This document shows positions 39,605 to 49,041 of a DNA stretch of 64,000 nucleotides, piece after piece. Position 1 is the stretch's first letter, and the number at the start of each line of letters is the position of its first letter. The DNA is from Bacteroidota bacterium (GTDB taxonomy: Bacteria > Bacteroidota > Bacteroidia > Chitinophagales > Chitinophagaceae). The DNA lies in contig JADJZY010000038.1 in NCBI GenBank assembly GCA_016715505.1, forward strand, positions 35,556-99,555, read 5' to 3'. A program made the translations under genes and the position numbers. The notes beneath the pieces were generated by a model. That model was not told the origin of the DNA and did not search any database. It saw only the letters and a list, made by a program, of their open reading frames with translations.

Positions 39605-40073
39605 GAGGCCCGACCACGTGGTTGGTATCTCTGTCTAAAGTATATATACACAATTTCTTATCCGTCCACTCGGTTGGGGCTCCTTTTTTTCTCGATAGTC
39701 ACTTGACGTTGTTGGTGTTATTCACCAGTTCTTCTTCGAGGCATATAAGATAAAAAAGTTAGTGTTCTGCGAAGCGTCTTTCGCTTCGTAGTTTTATTCT
39801 ATTGCTTTCAGCAATAAACGTAAATATGTCATGGAAACATTTAATGACTATCCCCGCTCGCGCTAATGTATTTTAAGCAGTTTGGCTAGCGCGGGTTTGT
39901 AACCCGTATTAACGTCAAATGGAAGGATTATTTTAAAACGTAAGTACAAGGTATAAATTTAAGAATGCAGCAGGTTCTTATTTTCTTTGCCCTTGGCTGT
40001 GTCCTACTTCAAAATTTGGGTTTAAGGATTAGATTTTGAAAATCAGGTACAAAACCTCAATTTTGCGAAGCTT
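39605..40073 (+). other. 469-bp gene-free stretch with two hairpin elements
   Basis: Contains a 7-bp hairpin CGAAGCG/CGCTTCG at 39770-39788 followed by a T-rich tract (a possible terminator of the lipoprotein gene, though distant) and a REP-like palindrome at 39853-39906. No gene seen. Confidence 0.5.
39853..39906. repeat. REP-like palindromic element
   Basis: GCGCTA (within CCCGCTCGCGCTA) pairs with TAGCGC (within TAGCGCGGG) across about 21 bases, and the inner CGGGTTTGTAACCCG forms a second 6-bp hairpin with a 3-base loop. GC-rich island in AT-rich DNA. Resembles dispersed REP sequences, but other copies cannot be checked. Confidence 0.45.
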
Positions 40074-41099
40074 ATGAAGTCGCTCGACGCCCTGAACTCC
40101 TTTTTGACCTCTCCTAAAAAAATTGTCATCACCCATCATTACAATGCGGATGCGGATGCCTTGGGCTCCTCTTTGGGGCTCTTTCATTATCTCAATCAAA
40201 AGGGGCATCAATGCGTGGTGATTTCACCCAATTCCATGGCCGATTTTCTGCTTTGGATGCCGGGTGCTCGCGAAGTTTTGCTGTTCGACAAACACGCCGA
40301 AGCTTGCAAAAAGGCCGTTTCTGAAGCCGATGTGTTATTTAGCCTGGATTATAATCAATTTTCCAGAACCAAATTTCTAGCCCCGGTACTCGAACAATCC
40401 AATGCCGTGAAAGTGATCATCGATCATCACCTATTTCCCGATGATGTATTTGAATACGGATTAAGCCTACCCGACAAAAGCAGCACCTGCGAAATGGTGT
40501 ACGACTATATTTTATCTTCCAGCGGTGAATATCTGCTCAATCTGGATATTGCCCGATGTTTGTATGCCGGGGTTATGACCGACACCGGATCTTTTCGTTT
40601 TTCATGCACTACGCCCAGTGTGCACCGAATGGTGGCCCATTTGATGGAAAAAGGACTTGAAACGGCTGCCATCCATACAGCAGTATTCGATAATTATCAG
40701 GAAAATCGCCTGCGTTTCCTGGGTTTTGTGTTGAGTGAACGACTTCATCTGATTCCGGAAGCACATGCAGCCATCATTTCAGTCAGTCGCAACGATTTAA
40801 ACCGTTTTAATGTAAATACCGGCGACTCCGAAGGCATTGTTAACTACCCTTTAAGCATGAAACAAGTGCTTTTTTCTATTTTTATCAGCGAAAGAGAAGA
40901 TGAAATCCGCATGTCGTTCCGCAGCAAAGGCCAGTTTAATGTGAATGAGTTCGCCCGAAAATATTTTCAGGGAGGTGGCCACCACAATGCTGCAGGCGGA
41001 AAATCAGAACGCTCACTCCAGCAAACTTTCGAATTATTGATTCAATATATCCAAGAAAACCAATTACTTCTTCAATCATGTTACGCAGAATCCTTATAA
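40074..41099 (+). CDS. nrnA: DHH-family phosphoesterase, NrnA-like oligoribonuclease/pAp phosphatase
   Basis: 341 residues. The N-terminal DHH domain shows HHYNADADALGSSLGL near residue 20 and the name-giving VIIDHHLFPDD near residue 118, with TDTGSFRFS near residue 162. The C-terminal DHHA1 domain ends in the substrate-binding FQGGGHHNAAGG near residue 300. NrnA enzymes degrade nano-RNAs or c-di-nucleotide products and 3'-phosphoadenosine 5'-phosphate. The end overlaps the start of the first FKBP gene by 22 bases, so they are co-transcribed. Intact. Confidence 0.92.
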   Translation: MKSLDALNSFLTSPKKIVITHHYNADADALGSSLGLFHYLNQKGHQCVVISPNSMADFLLWMPGAREVLLFDKHAEACKKAVSEADVLFSLDYNQFSRTKFLAPVLEQSNAVKVIIDHHLFPDDVFEYGLSLPDKSSTCEMVYDYILSSSGEYLLNLDIARCLYAGVMTDTGSFRFSCTTPSVHRMVAHLMEKGLETAAIHTAVFDNYQENRLRFLGFVLSERLHLIPEAHAAIISVSRNDLNRFNVNTGDSEGIVNYPLSMKQVLFSIFISEREDEIRMSFRSKGQFNVNEFARKYFQGGGHHNAAGGKSERSLQQTFELLIQYIQENQLLLQSCYAESL

Positions 41100-42523
41100 T
41101 GTCTCTTATTGCCGGAATGTCATTTTCCGCATGGGCCCAAAAACCCCAACCGACTAAACCGGCCCCAAAACCAGTTACCATCGCCCCGGCTGCTCCGGCA
41201 CCTGCTGTTGCGCCTCCCAAACCTTTTAACTTCAAACGTTTAAAAAGTGGTTTGGAATATGCCTTCATCATCGACAAACCCACCGCTCAAAAACCCAAAG
41301 AAGGTGATTTGATTCGGGTGAATATGATTTCGGTAGGTGCCAATCGGATTATTTATAGTTCAGCCCAAGCCAATAAAAATAAACCTGCTGAATTTAATAT
41401 CACCAAACCTGCTTTTAATGGCGATATCGTAGAAGCCATCATGTATATGAGTGTGGGCGATAGTATGGTAGCTCAGGTAGATGCACAAACCATCTTTAAA
41501 AATACGAAAAACAAAATGCCCGACTTCATGAAAGCCGGCGATAAAATGCAGTATTACATTAAGTTGGTGAGCATTAAAACAAAAGAGGAGCTCATGAAAG
41601 AGCAGCAAGCCAAAATGCAAAAGCAGATTCAGGAGCAAATGGCTAAACATGAAAAAGATCAGAAAAAAAACGCCCTTGCTGACGAAAAAAAATTACAGGC
41701 ATTTTTTAAAGAAAAAAATATCACGCCCACTAAAACGGCTTCCGGCATGTATTATATGATTACTCAAAACGGGAGTGGCGAAAGTCCCAAACAGGGTGAT
41801 AAAGTAAAAATGAATTACACCGGTGTTTTATTGGATGGAACCAAATTTGATTCCAATGTTGACACGACATTTGGACATACCAATCCTTTTGAATTTAATT
41901 TAGGAAAAGGCATGGTCATCAAAGGTTGGGACGAAGGTGTGGCCCTGCTGAAAAAAGGCTCAAAAGCTATTTTGTATATTCCATCCGGTTTAGCTTATGG
42001 AGCCAATGCCCGACCAGGCGGTGCTGCTAATCCTAAAGGCATTGCTGCCAACAGTTGCCTGGTTTTTGAAGTAGAGTTATTGGATTTTGAAACGCCAATC
42101 AGTGATGACCAATTGCTTCAAAATTATTTTAAACAAAAAAATATTAGTCCGACTAAAACAGCCAGCGGCCTTTATTACACCATTACTTCGCCCGGCGAAG
42201 GCGCCACCGCACAAAAAGGCGAAGAGGTTAGCATGAACTACAATGGTTTTCTGCTCGACGGAACTAAATTTGATTCCAATACCGATTCGGCTTTTCAGCA
42301 TGTCTCTCCATTCGGTTTTGTGCTAGGCCAGGGTCAGGTGATTAAAGGTTGGGACGAAGGGGTTGCTTTATTAAACAAAGGTGCAAAAGCTACTTTCTAT
42401 ATTCCCAGTAACTTGGCTTACGGCCCAAGGGCAATGCCAGGTGGCGGTGCTAATCCGAAAGGAATTCCGGCAAACAGTTGCCTGGTTTTTGATGTAGAAC
42501 TCAATGAGATTAAAAAGAAATAA
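41078..42523 (+). CDS. Exported FKBP-type prolyl isomerase with a degenerate and two full FKBP domains
   Basis: 481 residues. Signal peptide ending SAWAQ, a Pro/Ala-rich linker (residues 22-50), then a degenerate FKBP-like unit (LKSGLEYAFIID, about 53-165) lacking the usual active-site aromatics. A charged Lys/Gln helix follows, then two full FKBP domains (about 220-335 and 365-480). Each full domain has GDKVKMNYTG or a variant, LLDGTKFDSN, the WDEGV loop and IPxxLAYG. It catalyses cis-trans proline isomerisation and acts as a folding helper in the periplasm or outer membrane. First of three tandem paralogues. Intact. Confidence 0.9.
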   Translation: MLRRILIMSLIAGMSFSAWAQKPQPTKPAPKPVTIAPAAPAPAVAPPKPFNFKRLKSGLEYAFIIDKPTAQKPKEGDLIRVNMISVGANRIIYSSAQANKNKPAEFNITKPAFNGDIVEAIMYMSVGDSMVAQVDAQTIFKNTKNKMPDFMKAGDKMQYYIKLVSIKTKEELMKEQQAKMQKQIQEQMAKHEKDQKKNALADEKKLQAFFKEKNITPTKTASGMYYMITQNGSGESPKQGDKVKMNYTGVLLDGTKFDSNVDTTFGHTNPFEFNLGKGMVIKGWDEGVALLKKGSKAILYIPSGLAYGANARPGGAANPKGIAANSCLVFEVELLDFETPISDDQLLQNYFKQKNISPTKTASGLYYTITSPGEGATAQKGEEVSMNYNGFLLDGTKFDSNTDSAFQHVSPFGFVLGQGQVIKGWDEGVALLNKGAKATFYIPSNLAYGPRAMPGGGANPKGIPANSCLVFDVELNEIKKK

Positions 42524-42547
42524 AATATATAAATTTAACTTGTAAAC

Positions 42548-43457
42548 ATGAAACAAACAATCAACAGTCTGATGATCCTTTCAATGCTCTCTTTAGCAGC
42601 CTGTCAGGGTGGAATGAAAGAATTTAAAACCCTTAAATCAGGACTGAAATACAAAATCGTCGAAGACAAAAAAGGAGATAAAAAAGGCTGTGGTCGGTTC
42701 TTTTATCACAATGCATATCGTTACCAAAGTAAAAGACTCTGTACTTTTTGATTCCCGAAAAATCAACAATAACAAACCCATCGAAGCGCCGGTGAATGCC
42801 CCAACGCAGGCGGGTGATATCATGGAAGCCTTTCCTTTATTAAGTGAAGGAGACAGCGTGGTGATGCAAATGCCTTCTGACAGTTTGTTTAAAGATCCAC
42901 AACAACGTCCGCCATTTATCAAACCAGGTGACATGATTGAATTCCAGGTACGTTTAGTCAGTGTTCAAACGAAAGAAGAATTCGAAAAAAGCAAACAAGA
43001 AGCCAGCAAAGCACAAATTGAAAGCGAGGATAAAGCGATTCAGGAATACATCAAAAAAAATAACCTGAACGTGACAAAAACGGCCAGTGGCATGTACTAC
43101 GTCATTACACAACCCGGTTCGGGTGCCAATGCTGCCAATGGGCAAATGATTACCATGAATTATACAGGTACTTTATTGGATGGTACAAAATTCGATTCCA
43201 ACGAAGATCCGGATTTTCAGCACGTTGAGCCATTCCAATTCACTTTAGGTGTTGGACAAGTTATTCGTGGCTGGGATGAGGGCATCGCCTTATTAAACAA
43301 AGGCGCCAAAGCCATTTTGTTAATCCCTTCGCCAATGGCCTATGGTGAGCGCAATATGCCAGGTAGCCCTAAAAATCCTAAAGGTATCCCTGCCAATTCA
43401 CCGCTCGTTTTTAATGTAGAAGTTAAAGATATTCAGGAGGCTAAACCTGCGCAATAA
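42548..43457 (+). CDS. FKBP-type prolyl isomerase lipoprotein, one frame break
   Basis: About 302 residues after repair. Lipoprotein signal with lipobox SLAAC. The architecture matches the neighbours: degenerate FKBP-like unit (FKTLKSGLKYKIVED to about residue 145), charged helix, full FKBP domain (about 185-295, MNYTGTLLDGTKFDSNEDP, GWDEGIALLNKGAKAIL). The frame breaks near 42680: the A6 run there is one A too long, and removing it gives GDKKAVVGSFITMHI, matching the sister gene. It lies 24 bases after the first FKBP gene, so one operon. Cell-surface or periplasmic folding helper. Confidence 0.88.
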
Positions 43458-43508
43458 AATGGGGTCAGAGCCCGGCTTTAAAAATTCATTCATCTAAAAA
43501 AAATTAAA

Positions 43509-44393
43509 ATGAACATGTACAAAATTTCTGTTTTCGCATTCACTTGCCTCTTTGGCTTACCTGCCATGGCTCAAAGCGATTTTAAAACACTGAACTCTGG
43601 TTTGGAATACAAATTTATTGTTGACAAGCCGGGCACCAAATTGGCAGTACCTGAGAGTCAAATCACTATGCATATCCGCACAACTGCGAATGATAGCACC
43701 TTATTCGATTCCTATAAAATGAATGACAACCAGCCTGTACCCGCTCAGGTAACTGCACCTTCTTATCAGGGAGATGTGATGGAAGGCATTGCCATGTTAT
43801 CTGAAGGGGATTCTGCCATTTTTCGTGCACCTGCAGAGTTGATTTTCAAAAACAACCAGTTTCCTCCATTTGTCAAAGCCGGAGATAAAGTTCAATTTCA
43901 GGTTAAAATGATCAGCATCAAAACCAAGGCTGAATTTGAAGCTGAACAAGCTGCTGCATCAGCAAAACAATTGGCCCTGGAAGCACCGCAATTAAAACAA
44001 TACATAAAAGATAAAAAATTGCAAGTGATGCAAACAAAGAGTGGTTTGTATTATGCCATCACCAAAAAAGGAATGGGCGAAAATGCAAAATCAGGACAAA
44101 AAGTTACTATGAATTACACAGGTACTTTATTGGATGGCACTGCGTTTGATTCCAATGTTGATCCTAAATTTGGACATGTATCTCCGTTTGAGTTTACCCT
44201 CGGAAGCGGTCAGGTAATTAAAGGCTGGGACGAAGGTATCGCCCTGTTAAACAAAGGAGCTAAAGCCATTTTAATCATTCCTTCTTCAATGGCATACGGT
44301 CCTCGTTCAATGCCGGGTAATCAAAACAACCCGAAAGGCATTCCGGCAAACAGCCCGTTGGTCTTTGAAGTGGAAATGGTAGATGCCAAATAA
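43509..44393 (+). CDS. Exported FKBP-type prolyl isomerase
   Basis: 294 residues. Signal peptide ending PAMAQ, degenerate FKBP-like unit (DFKTLNSGLEYKFIVDKPG, about 20-140), charged helix, full FKBP domain (about 175-290) with MNYTGTLLDGTAFDSN, GWDEGIALLNKGAKAILIIPSSMAYG split around the active site. Unlike the sister protein it has a cleavable signal and no lipobox. Third paralogue of the array, 51 bases after the second; a terminator follows at 44421. Intact. Confidence 0.92.
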   Translation: MNMYKISVFAFTCLFGLPAMAQSDFKTLNSGLEYKFIVDKPGTKLAVPESQITMHIRTTANDSTLFDSYKMNDNQPVPAQVTAPSYQGDVMEGIAMLSEGDSAIFRAPAELIFKNNQFPPFVKAGDKVQFQVKMISIKTKAEFEAEQAAASAKQLALEAPQLKQYIKDKKLQVMQTKSGLYYAITKKGMGENAKSGQKVTMNYTGTLLDGTAFDSNVDPKFGHVSPFEFTLGSGQVIKGWDEGIALLNKGAKAILIIPSSMAYGPRSMPGNQNNPKGIPANSPLVFEVEMVDAK

Positions 44394-44420
44394 GCACTTC
44401 AATTTATTCAAGATAAATAC

Positions 44421-44455
44421 ATGCCGGAGACTGAAATGTCCTCCGGCATTTTTTT
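44421..44455 (+). terminator. Intrinsic terminator closing the FKBP array
   Basis: ATGCCGGAG and CTCCGGCAT pair perfectly over nine bases around a 10-base loop, followed by a T run. Confidence 0.85.
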
Positions 44456-44456
44456 A

Positions 44457-44464
44457 TACCTTTG
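44457..44464 (+). promoter_or_regulatory. Bacteroidota -7 box TACCTTTG
   Basis: Directly follows the terminator and precedes the ATG at 44482 by 17 bases. It rules out the open frame that begins at 44383. Confidence 0.5.
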
Positions 44465-44481
44465 ACTTTCAATTTCAAAAC

Positions 44482-45194
44482 ATGCACAAAGTAATACTCA
44501 TGAGTTTAATGGTTCTGTTTGCACATTCATGTATCAACGCGCAGCAAGAAGCACAAACAAAATCGGTGACTGAATATTTTCAGTTACTCGGTTCGAACCG
44601 CGACAAACTCATCATTGATGTTCGCACTCCACAAGAATTTGCCGACGACCATTTAGCCAATGCCATTAATATCAACTATAACAGTGCGGATTTTGAACAA
44701 CAATTGGACAAATTACCCAAAAACAAACCCACTTTTATTTACTGTTTATCAGGAGGTAGAAGTGGAAGCGCACTCCAGTCTTTTTCGAAAAAAGGATTCA
44801 AAACAGTGTATAACATGGAGGGAGGAATTCTGCAATGGAAAGCCAAGAACTACCCTTTGGCGGGCAGCGACCCCGGTACTCAAAGTTGGACCGGAATGAC
44901 TAAAGAAGCTTTTAACCAACTCATCAATGGGGATTTGCCCGTTTTGATTGACTTTAAAGCGGCCTGGTGTGGACCCTGCAAAGCCATCAAACCAATATTG
45001 GACGAGATTCAACAAGAATATGGCGATAAAGTAAAGTGGTCTTTATTGATATCGATGAAAATAAATCACTGGCCGACGATTTGAAAATCCGAAGCATTCC
45101 CCTACTCATTTATTATGTCAAGGGTAAGCCCAAAGCCAATATTGAAGGCATGAGTGACAAAAAAACCATCCTTGAGGCCATCGGATTGTTATAA
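44482..45194 (+). CDS. Exported rhodanese-thioredoxin fusion protein, one frame break
   Basis: About 237 residues after repair. N-terminal signal (MHKVILMSLMVLFAHSC, possibly a lipoprotein). Residues 25-125 are a rhodanese domain with DVRTPQEFADDHL and the active-site cysteine in YCLSGGRSG. Residues 130-237 are a thioredoxin domain with AAWCGPCKAIKP and the cis-Pro motif SIPLL. Predicted to handle sulfur or disulfides in the periplasm. The frame stops near 45080; one extra G near 45036 gives KVKVVFIDIDENKSLADDL and runs to a normal thioredoxin end (ILEAIGLL) with the stop at 45192-45194. Confidence 0.88.
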
Positions 45195-45277
45195 ATCAAC
45201 ACCATTTATATACCCTTCGACTTTATCCTTCTATCCCGGTTTCATAAAATTGATACTAGCCCTGCAATAAAACCTAT

Positions 45278-45285
45278 TATTTTTG
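45278..45285 (+). promoter_or_regulatory. Bacteroidota -7 box TATTTTTG, four bases before the start codon
   Basis: Exact TAnnTTTG match ending four bases before the ATG of the FMN reductase gene; transcription would start at about the ATG. Confidence 0.45.
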
Positions 45286-45289
45286 CCGG

Positions 45290-45787
45290 ATGTATACGAT
45301 TATTTCTGCAACCAACCGGAAAGGCAGCAATACACTGAAAGTTTCAAAAGAATACCAGCATTATTTTAGTGAGGAAGGCGTTCAGGTCCGAATTTATTCG
45401 CTCGAAGATTTTCATTCAATGTTTAAAGATGCAGATTTCGAACGTTTGGAAGAAGAATTACTGATTCCTACCCAAAAGTTTGTCTTCATCATGCCGGAAT
45501 ACAATGGCAGTTTCCCCGGAATTTTTAAATTAATGATGGACATCAGTGATATTACCCGATGTTGGTTTCATAAAAAAGTGATGTTGGTAGGAGTGGCAAA
45601 TGGCCGTGCCGGTAATTTGCGAGGCCTTGACAATATGACCAATATGTGTCATTATATGAAAATGAATGTGCTACCCAATAAACTCCCTATTTCATCAGTT
45701 TCCAATGAGCTCAAGGATGAACGTTTTTACCAAGAGGCTACCCTGAATGCCGTTCGTAATCAAATCAGGCAGTTCATCGAATTTTAG
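45290..45787 (+). CDS. NADPH-dependent FMN reductase-like flavoprotein
   Basis: 165 residues with the flavodoxin-like fold of the NADPH_dep_FMN_red family. The phosphate loop ATNRKGSNTLKVS is at residues 6-18 and the flavin-contacting PEYNGSFPG near residue 70, with MLVGVANGRAGNLRG later. Such enzymes reduce FMN, quinones or azo compounds using NAD(P)H in the cytoplasm. Single gene with its own promoter box. Intact. Confidence 0.88.
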   Translation: MYTIISATNRKGSNTLKVSKEYQHYFSEEGVQVRIYSLEDFHSMFKDADFERLEEELLIPTQKFVFIMPEYNGSFPGIFKLMMDISDITRCWFHKKVMLVGVANGRAGNLRGLDNMTNMCHYMKMNVLPNKLPISSVSNELKDERFYQEATLNAVRNQIRQFIEF

Positions 45788-45844
45788 GTCAGTTTCGCAT
45801 TTTTAAACCCACCTTTGCCTATCCCTTAAAGCGGAATTTCTTTC

Positions 45845-47094
45845 ATGCGCAGATTTAACCTGGTTTTTCTTCTTATCCTGATTGTGGTATTGGGCGTAAT
45901 CGAATTTTATACCTACAGTGCCTTGCGGTTTGCTACACGAAATCTCAAACCCGGATACCGAAATTGGATTACAGGAATTTATATCGTCATCACCATTCTC
46001 TGGTTAGTCGCCGTTTTTGCCACACCACTTTGGCGACAAATGATTTTGAGCAAAGCCTTAAAAAATGTGATGATTAGTTTTGTCATGGGCTTCTTAATCA
46101 CAAAGGTGTTGATTGCCCTGATATTATTCATTGATGATATTCGGAGAGTCGTATTCTGGGCTTTACAATATACCGGTGCCAAAAGTGAACCAGGCAGTTA
46201 TATCCATGAGGGGATGAGCCGATCACAATTCATGGTGCAATTTGCCCTCCTTTTTGGTGGTACAATTTTCGGGTCGTTGTTGTATGGCATGACCAATCGC
46301 TATAACTATCAAATTCGTAAAATCAAATTGGCCTTCAAGGATCTTCCTGAAAGTTTCAGAAATCTTCGCATCATTCATATTTCAGATATTCATTCAGGTA
46401 GTCTGATTGATAAAAAAGCGGTGGAAAAAGGTATCCAGATGATCATGGATCAAAAACCTGATTTGATTTTATTCACCGGCGATTTGGTGAACGACCGTCA
46501 CGAAGAAGCCATCGACTTTGTACCGATCTTTTCGCAGTTAAAGGCTCCATTAGGGGTATACTCAGTGCTCGGAAATCACGATTACGGAGATTATGTTCAA
46601 TGGCCATCGCAAACCGACAAAATCAATAATTTAAATGCCCTCAAAGACTTGCACCGTCAAATGGGATGGCGATTGTTGCTGGATGAACATCATACCATTC
46701 AAAAGGAGAACACCAAATCGCTTTATTAGGCGTACAAAATACCAGTTTTAAAAGTCGGTTTCATACTTACGGGGATTTGGATAAAGCTTATCAGGGTTCG
46801 GAAGATAAAAGCTTTAAAATTTTAATGTCGCACGACCCTTCACATTGGGATGGAGAAATTAACCAAAAATACAAAGACATTCACCTCACTTTAAGTGGTC
46901 ATACCCATGGCATGCAATTCGGCGTTGAAATTCCCTGGCTGAAATGGAGTCCCGTTCAATATATCTACAAACAATGGGCAGGATTGTATCAGCAAGACGA
47001 ACAATATTTGTATGTGAACCGTGGATTCGGATTTTTGGGTTACCCCGGCCGGGTAGGAATCATGCCTGAAATCACCCTCATTGAGCTGGCATAA
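45845..47094 (+). CDS. Membrane-anchored metallophosphoesterase, one frame break
   Basis: About 416 residues after repair. The first 160 residues contain four membrane segments. A calcineurin-type phosphoesterase domain follows, with all metal motifs: ISDIHSG, TGDLVND, GNHDYGD, MSHDPSH and SGHTHGMQFG. This layout matches YkuE/YaeI-like membrane phosphoesterases, some of which act on lipid phosphates. The frame stops after KENTKSLY near 46729. Adding one A to the A4 run near 46702 gives QKGEHQIALLGVQNTS and joins the two halves. Substrate unknown. Confidence 0.88.
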
Positions 47095-47161
47095 GAACAC
47101 CATCACTAAAAAATAACCCAGTATCAAGCGAATTGGCTTGTGCAAAACAGCCCTATTGATG

Positions 47162-47169
47162 TATATTTG
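47162..47169 (+). promoter_or_regulatory. Promoter of adk: TTG at 47138 and TATATTTG
   Basis: The best promoter in the window: TTG at 47138-47140 and TATATTTG at 47162-47169, 21 bases apart, as in the Bacteroidota consensus, 20 bases before the adk ATG. Confidence 0.6.
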
Positions 47170-47189
47170 CAGCCTTCAATAAGAATTTT

Positions 47190-47762
47190 ATGTTTAATTT
47201 AGTCCTCTTTGGACCTCCAGGAAGTGGAAAAGGCACACAGTCTGCCAACATTATCGAAAAATACAAATTAGTTCATATCTCAACCGGAGATATTCTGCGT
47301 AATGAAGTTTCGCAGGAAACACCGCTCGGGTTGGAAGCCAAAAAATATATGGATCAGGGCGCCCTGGTACCGGATGAAGTGGTGATTGGAATGATCAGCA
47401 GCAAATTGGATGAAAATCCGGAAGTCAATGGATTTATTTTTGACGGATTCCCTCGTACCGTTGCGCAAGCAGATGCATTGGATAACCTGCTTGACTTTCG
47501 TCAAAATCCCATTAATTTGGTCCTAAGCCTGAAAGTGAGTGAAGAAGAACTTAAAAATCGTTTGATTAGCAGAGGTCAGGTTTCCGGTCGCAGCGATGAT
47601 ACCGAAGAGGTGATTGTGAATCGAATCAAAGAATATCATGCAAAAACTTCGCCGGTTGCAGATTATTACCAAAGCAAACAAAAACTCACCGAAATCAAAG
47701 GTGAAGGAAGTGTCGAAGATATTTTCCGTGCCATGTGTTCGGTGATCGATACTTTTATTTAA
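47190..47762 (+). CDS. adk: Adenylate kinase
   Basis: 190 residues, the short form without the long zinc LID. P-loop GPPGSGKGTQ at residues 8-17, AMP-site STGDILRNE, FDGFPRT and the short lid RGQVSGRSDDT. Converts ATP + AMP to 2 ADP. Followed by obg with 20 bases between; the pairing is common in Bacteroidota. Intact. Confidence 0.97.
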   Translation: MFNLVLFGPPGSGKGTQSANIIEKYKLVHISTGDILRNEVSQETPLGLEAKKYMDQGALVPDEVVIGMISSKLDENPEVNGFIFDGFPRTVAQADALDNLLDFRQNPINLVLSLKVSEEELKNRLISRGQVSGRSDDTEEVIVNRIKEYHAKTSPVADYYQSKQKLTEIKGEGSVEDIFRAMCSVIDTFI

Positions 47763-47782
47763 ATTATTTTACCCCTACCCTC

Positions 47783-48784
47783 ATGCAGCACGATAATTTT
47801 ATCGATTACATCCGTGTCCATTGCAAATCCGGACATGGAGGTGCCGGTGCTGTACATTTCTTACGCGAAAAATTTCGACCAAACGGTGGGCCCGATGGGG
47901 GCAATGGAGGTCGTGGTGGACATATCATCCTAAAAGGAAATAAAAATCTTTGGACCTTACTTCATTTACGTTATCACAAAAATCTGGTGGCCGTTGATGG
48001 TGGCCGGGGTGGTAAAAACAATTGCTCCGGAAAAAACGGAGATGATATTATTATTGAAGTTCCCTTGGGCACCGTCGGAAAGGATGAAGAAAGCGGTGAA
48101 GTTGAAATAGAAATTCTGGAACATGATCAGGAAATCGTATGGTTGCCCGGAGGTCGGGGAGGAATGGGAAATGCTCATTTTGCCACACCTACCAATCAGG
48201 CCCCTGATTATGCACAACCCGGAGAGGACGGACACGAAGGTTGGAAAATTGTTGAATTAAAAATATTGGCAGATGCCGGTATGGTGGGATTTCCCAATGC
48301 CGGCAAATCAACTTTGCTCTCGGTAATCAGTGCAGCCAAACCCAAAATTGCTGATTATGCCTTTACTACAATGACACCGCATTTAGGTATGGTTGAATAT
48401 CGCGATGGCAAATCATTTTGCGTAGCAGATTTACCTGGAATTATCGAAGGTGCAGCAGAGGGTAAAGGACTGGGACATCGGTTTTTACGGCATATCGAAC
48501 GGAATCCGGTTTTAATCATGTTGATTCCTGCTGACAGTCCGAATCATATCAAAGAATATCAGATCTTGATGGACGAATTGCGTAAATACAATCCGGAATT
48601 ATTGGATAAACAAATGCTGCTCTGTATTTCCAAAAGCGACATGCTGGACAAGGAATTAAAAGTCGAAATTCAGAAAGAGTTTCCCGAAGATTTACCCCTT
48701 CATTTCTTTTCCTCACTAACCAACGAGGGCATTCCGCAACTGAAGGACAAATTATGGAAGATGTTGAATGAAGAGAGCATCTAA
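47783..48784 (+). CDS. obgE: Obg family GTPase (ribosome assembly)
   Basis: 333 residues from the ATG at 47783 (MQHDNFIDYIRVHCKSG), the usual Obg start; the open frame reaching into adk adds 16 unrelated residues. Glycine-rich Obg fold (GGPDGGNGGRGGHI) in the first 160 residues, then the G domain with GFPNAGKSTL (G1), TTMTPHLG (switch I), DLPGIIEGAAEGKGLG (G3) and SKSD (G4). The C-terminal OCT extension is absent, as in many Bacteroidota. Binds the 50S subunit and responds to GTP and ppGpp. Intact. Confidence 0.95.
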   Translation: MQHDNFIDYIRVHCKSGHGGAGAVHFLREKFRPNGGPDGGNGGRGGHIILKGNKNLWTLLHLRYHKNLVAVDGGRGGKNNCSGKNGDDIIIEVPLGTVGKDEESGEVEIEILEHDQEIVWLPGGRGGMGNAHFATPTNQAPDYAQPGEDGHEGWKIVELKILADAGMVGFPNAGKSTLLSVISAAKPKIADYAFTTMTPHLGMVEYRDGKSFCVADLPGIIEGAAEGKGLGHRFLRHIERNPVLIMLIPADSPNHIKEYQILMDELRKYNPELLDKQMLLCISKSDMLDKELKVEIQKEFPEDLPLHFFSSLTNEGIPQLKDKLWKMLNEESI

Positions 48785-49041
48785 GCATTTATAGAATGCT
48801 CCAATAAATTTTCACTTATTATTTAGAACCGACAGGACCTGAAGCCTGAGGTCGATGAACCCCCAATAAATAAATAAAATTTTCATTTGGCTTAAAATTT
48901 CTGCGTTACTTTGAATGATTCATTTGTTCATAACCAAAGAGATAAATCACAGCCAAAATTTTCAAAAAAGCCTTGAACTTTTTTGCCGAATGAATTTTGC
49001 AACGGTCCCAGTCTGTATCTTTACAACCCTAACAGCAAACA

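Noticed and set aside
44383..44481. Upstream extension of the rhodanese-thioredoxin gene
   Set aside because: It overlaps the end of the FKBP gene and contains a terminator and a -7 box; the signal peptide begins at 44482.
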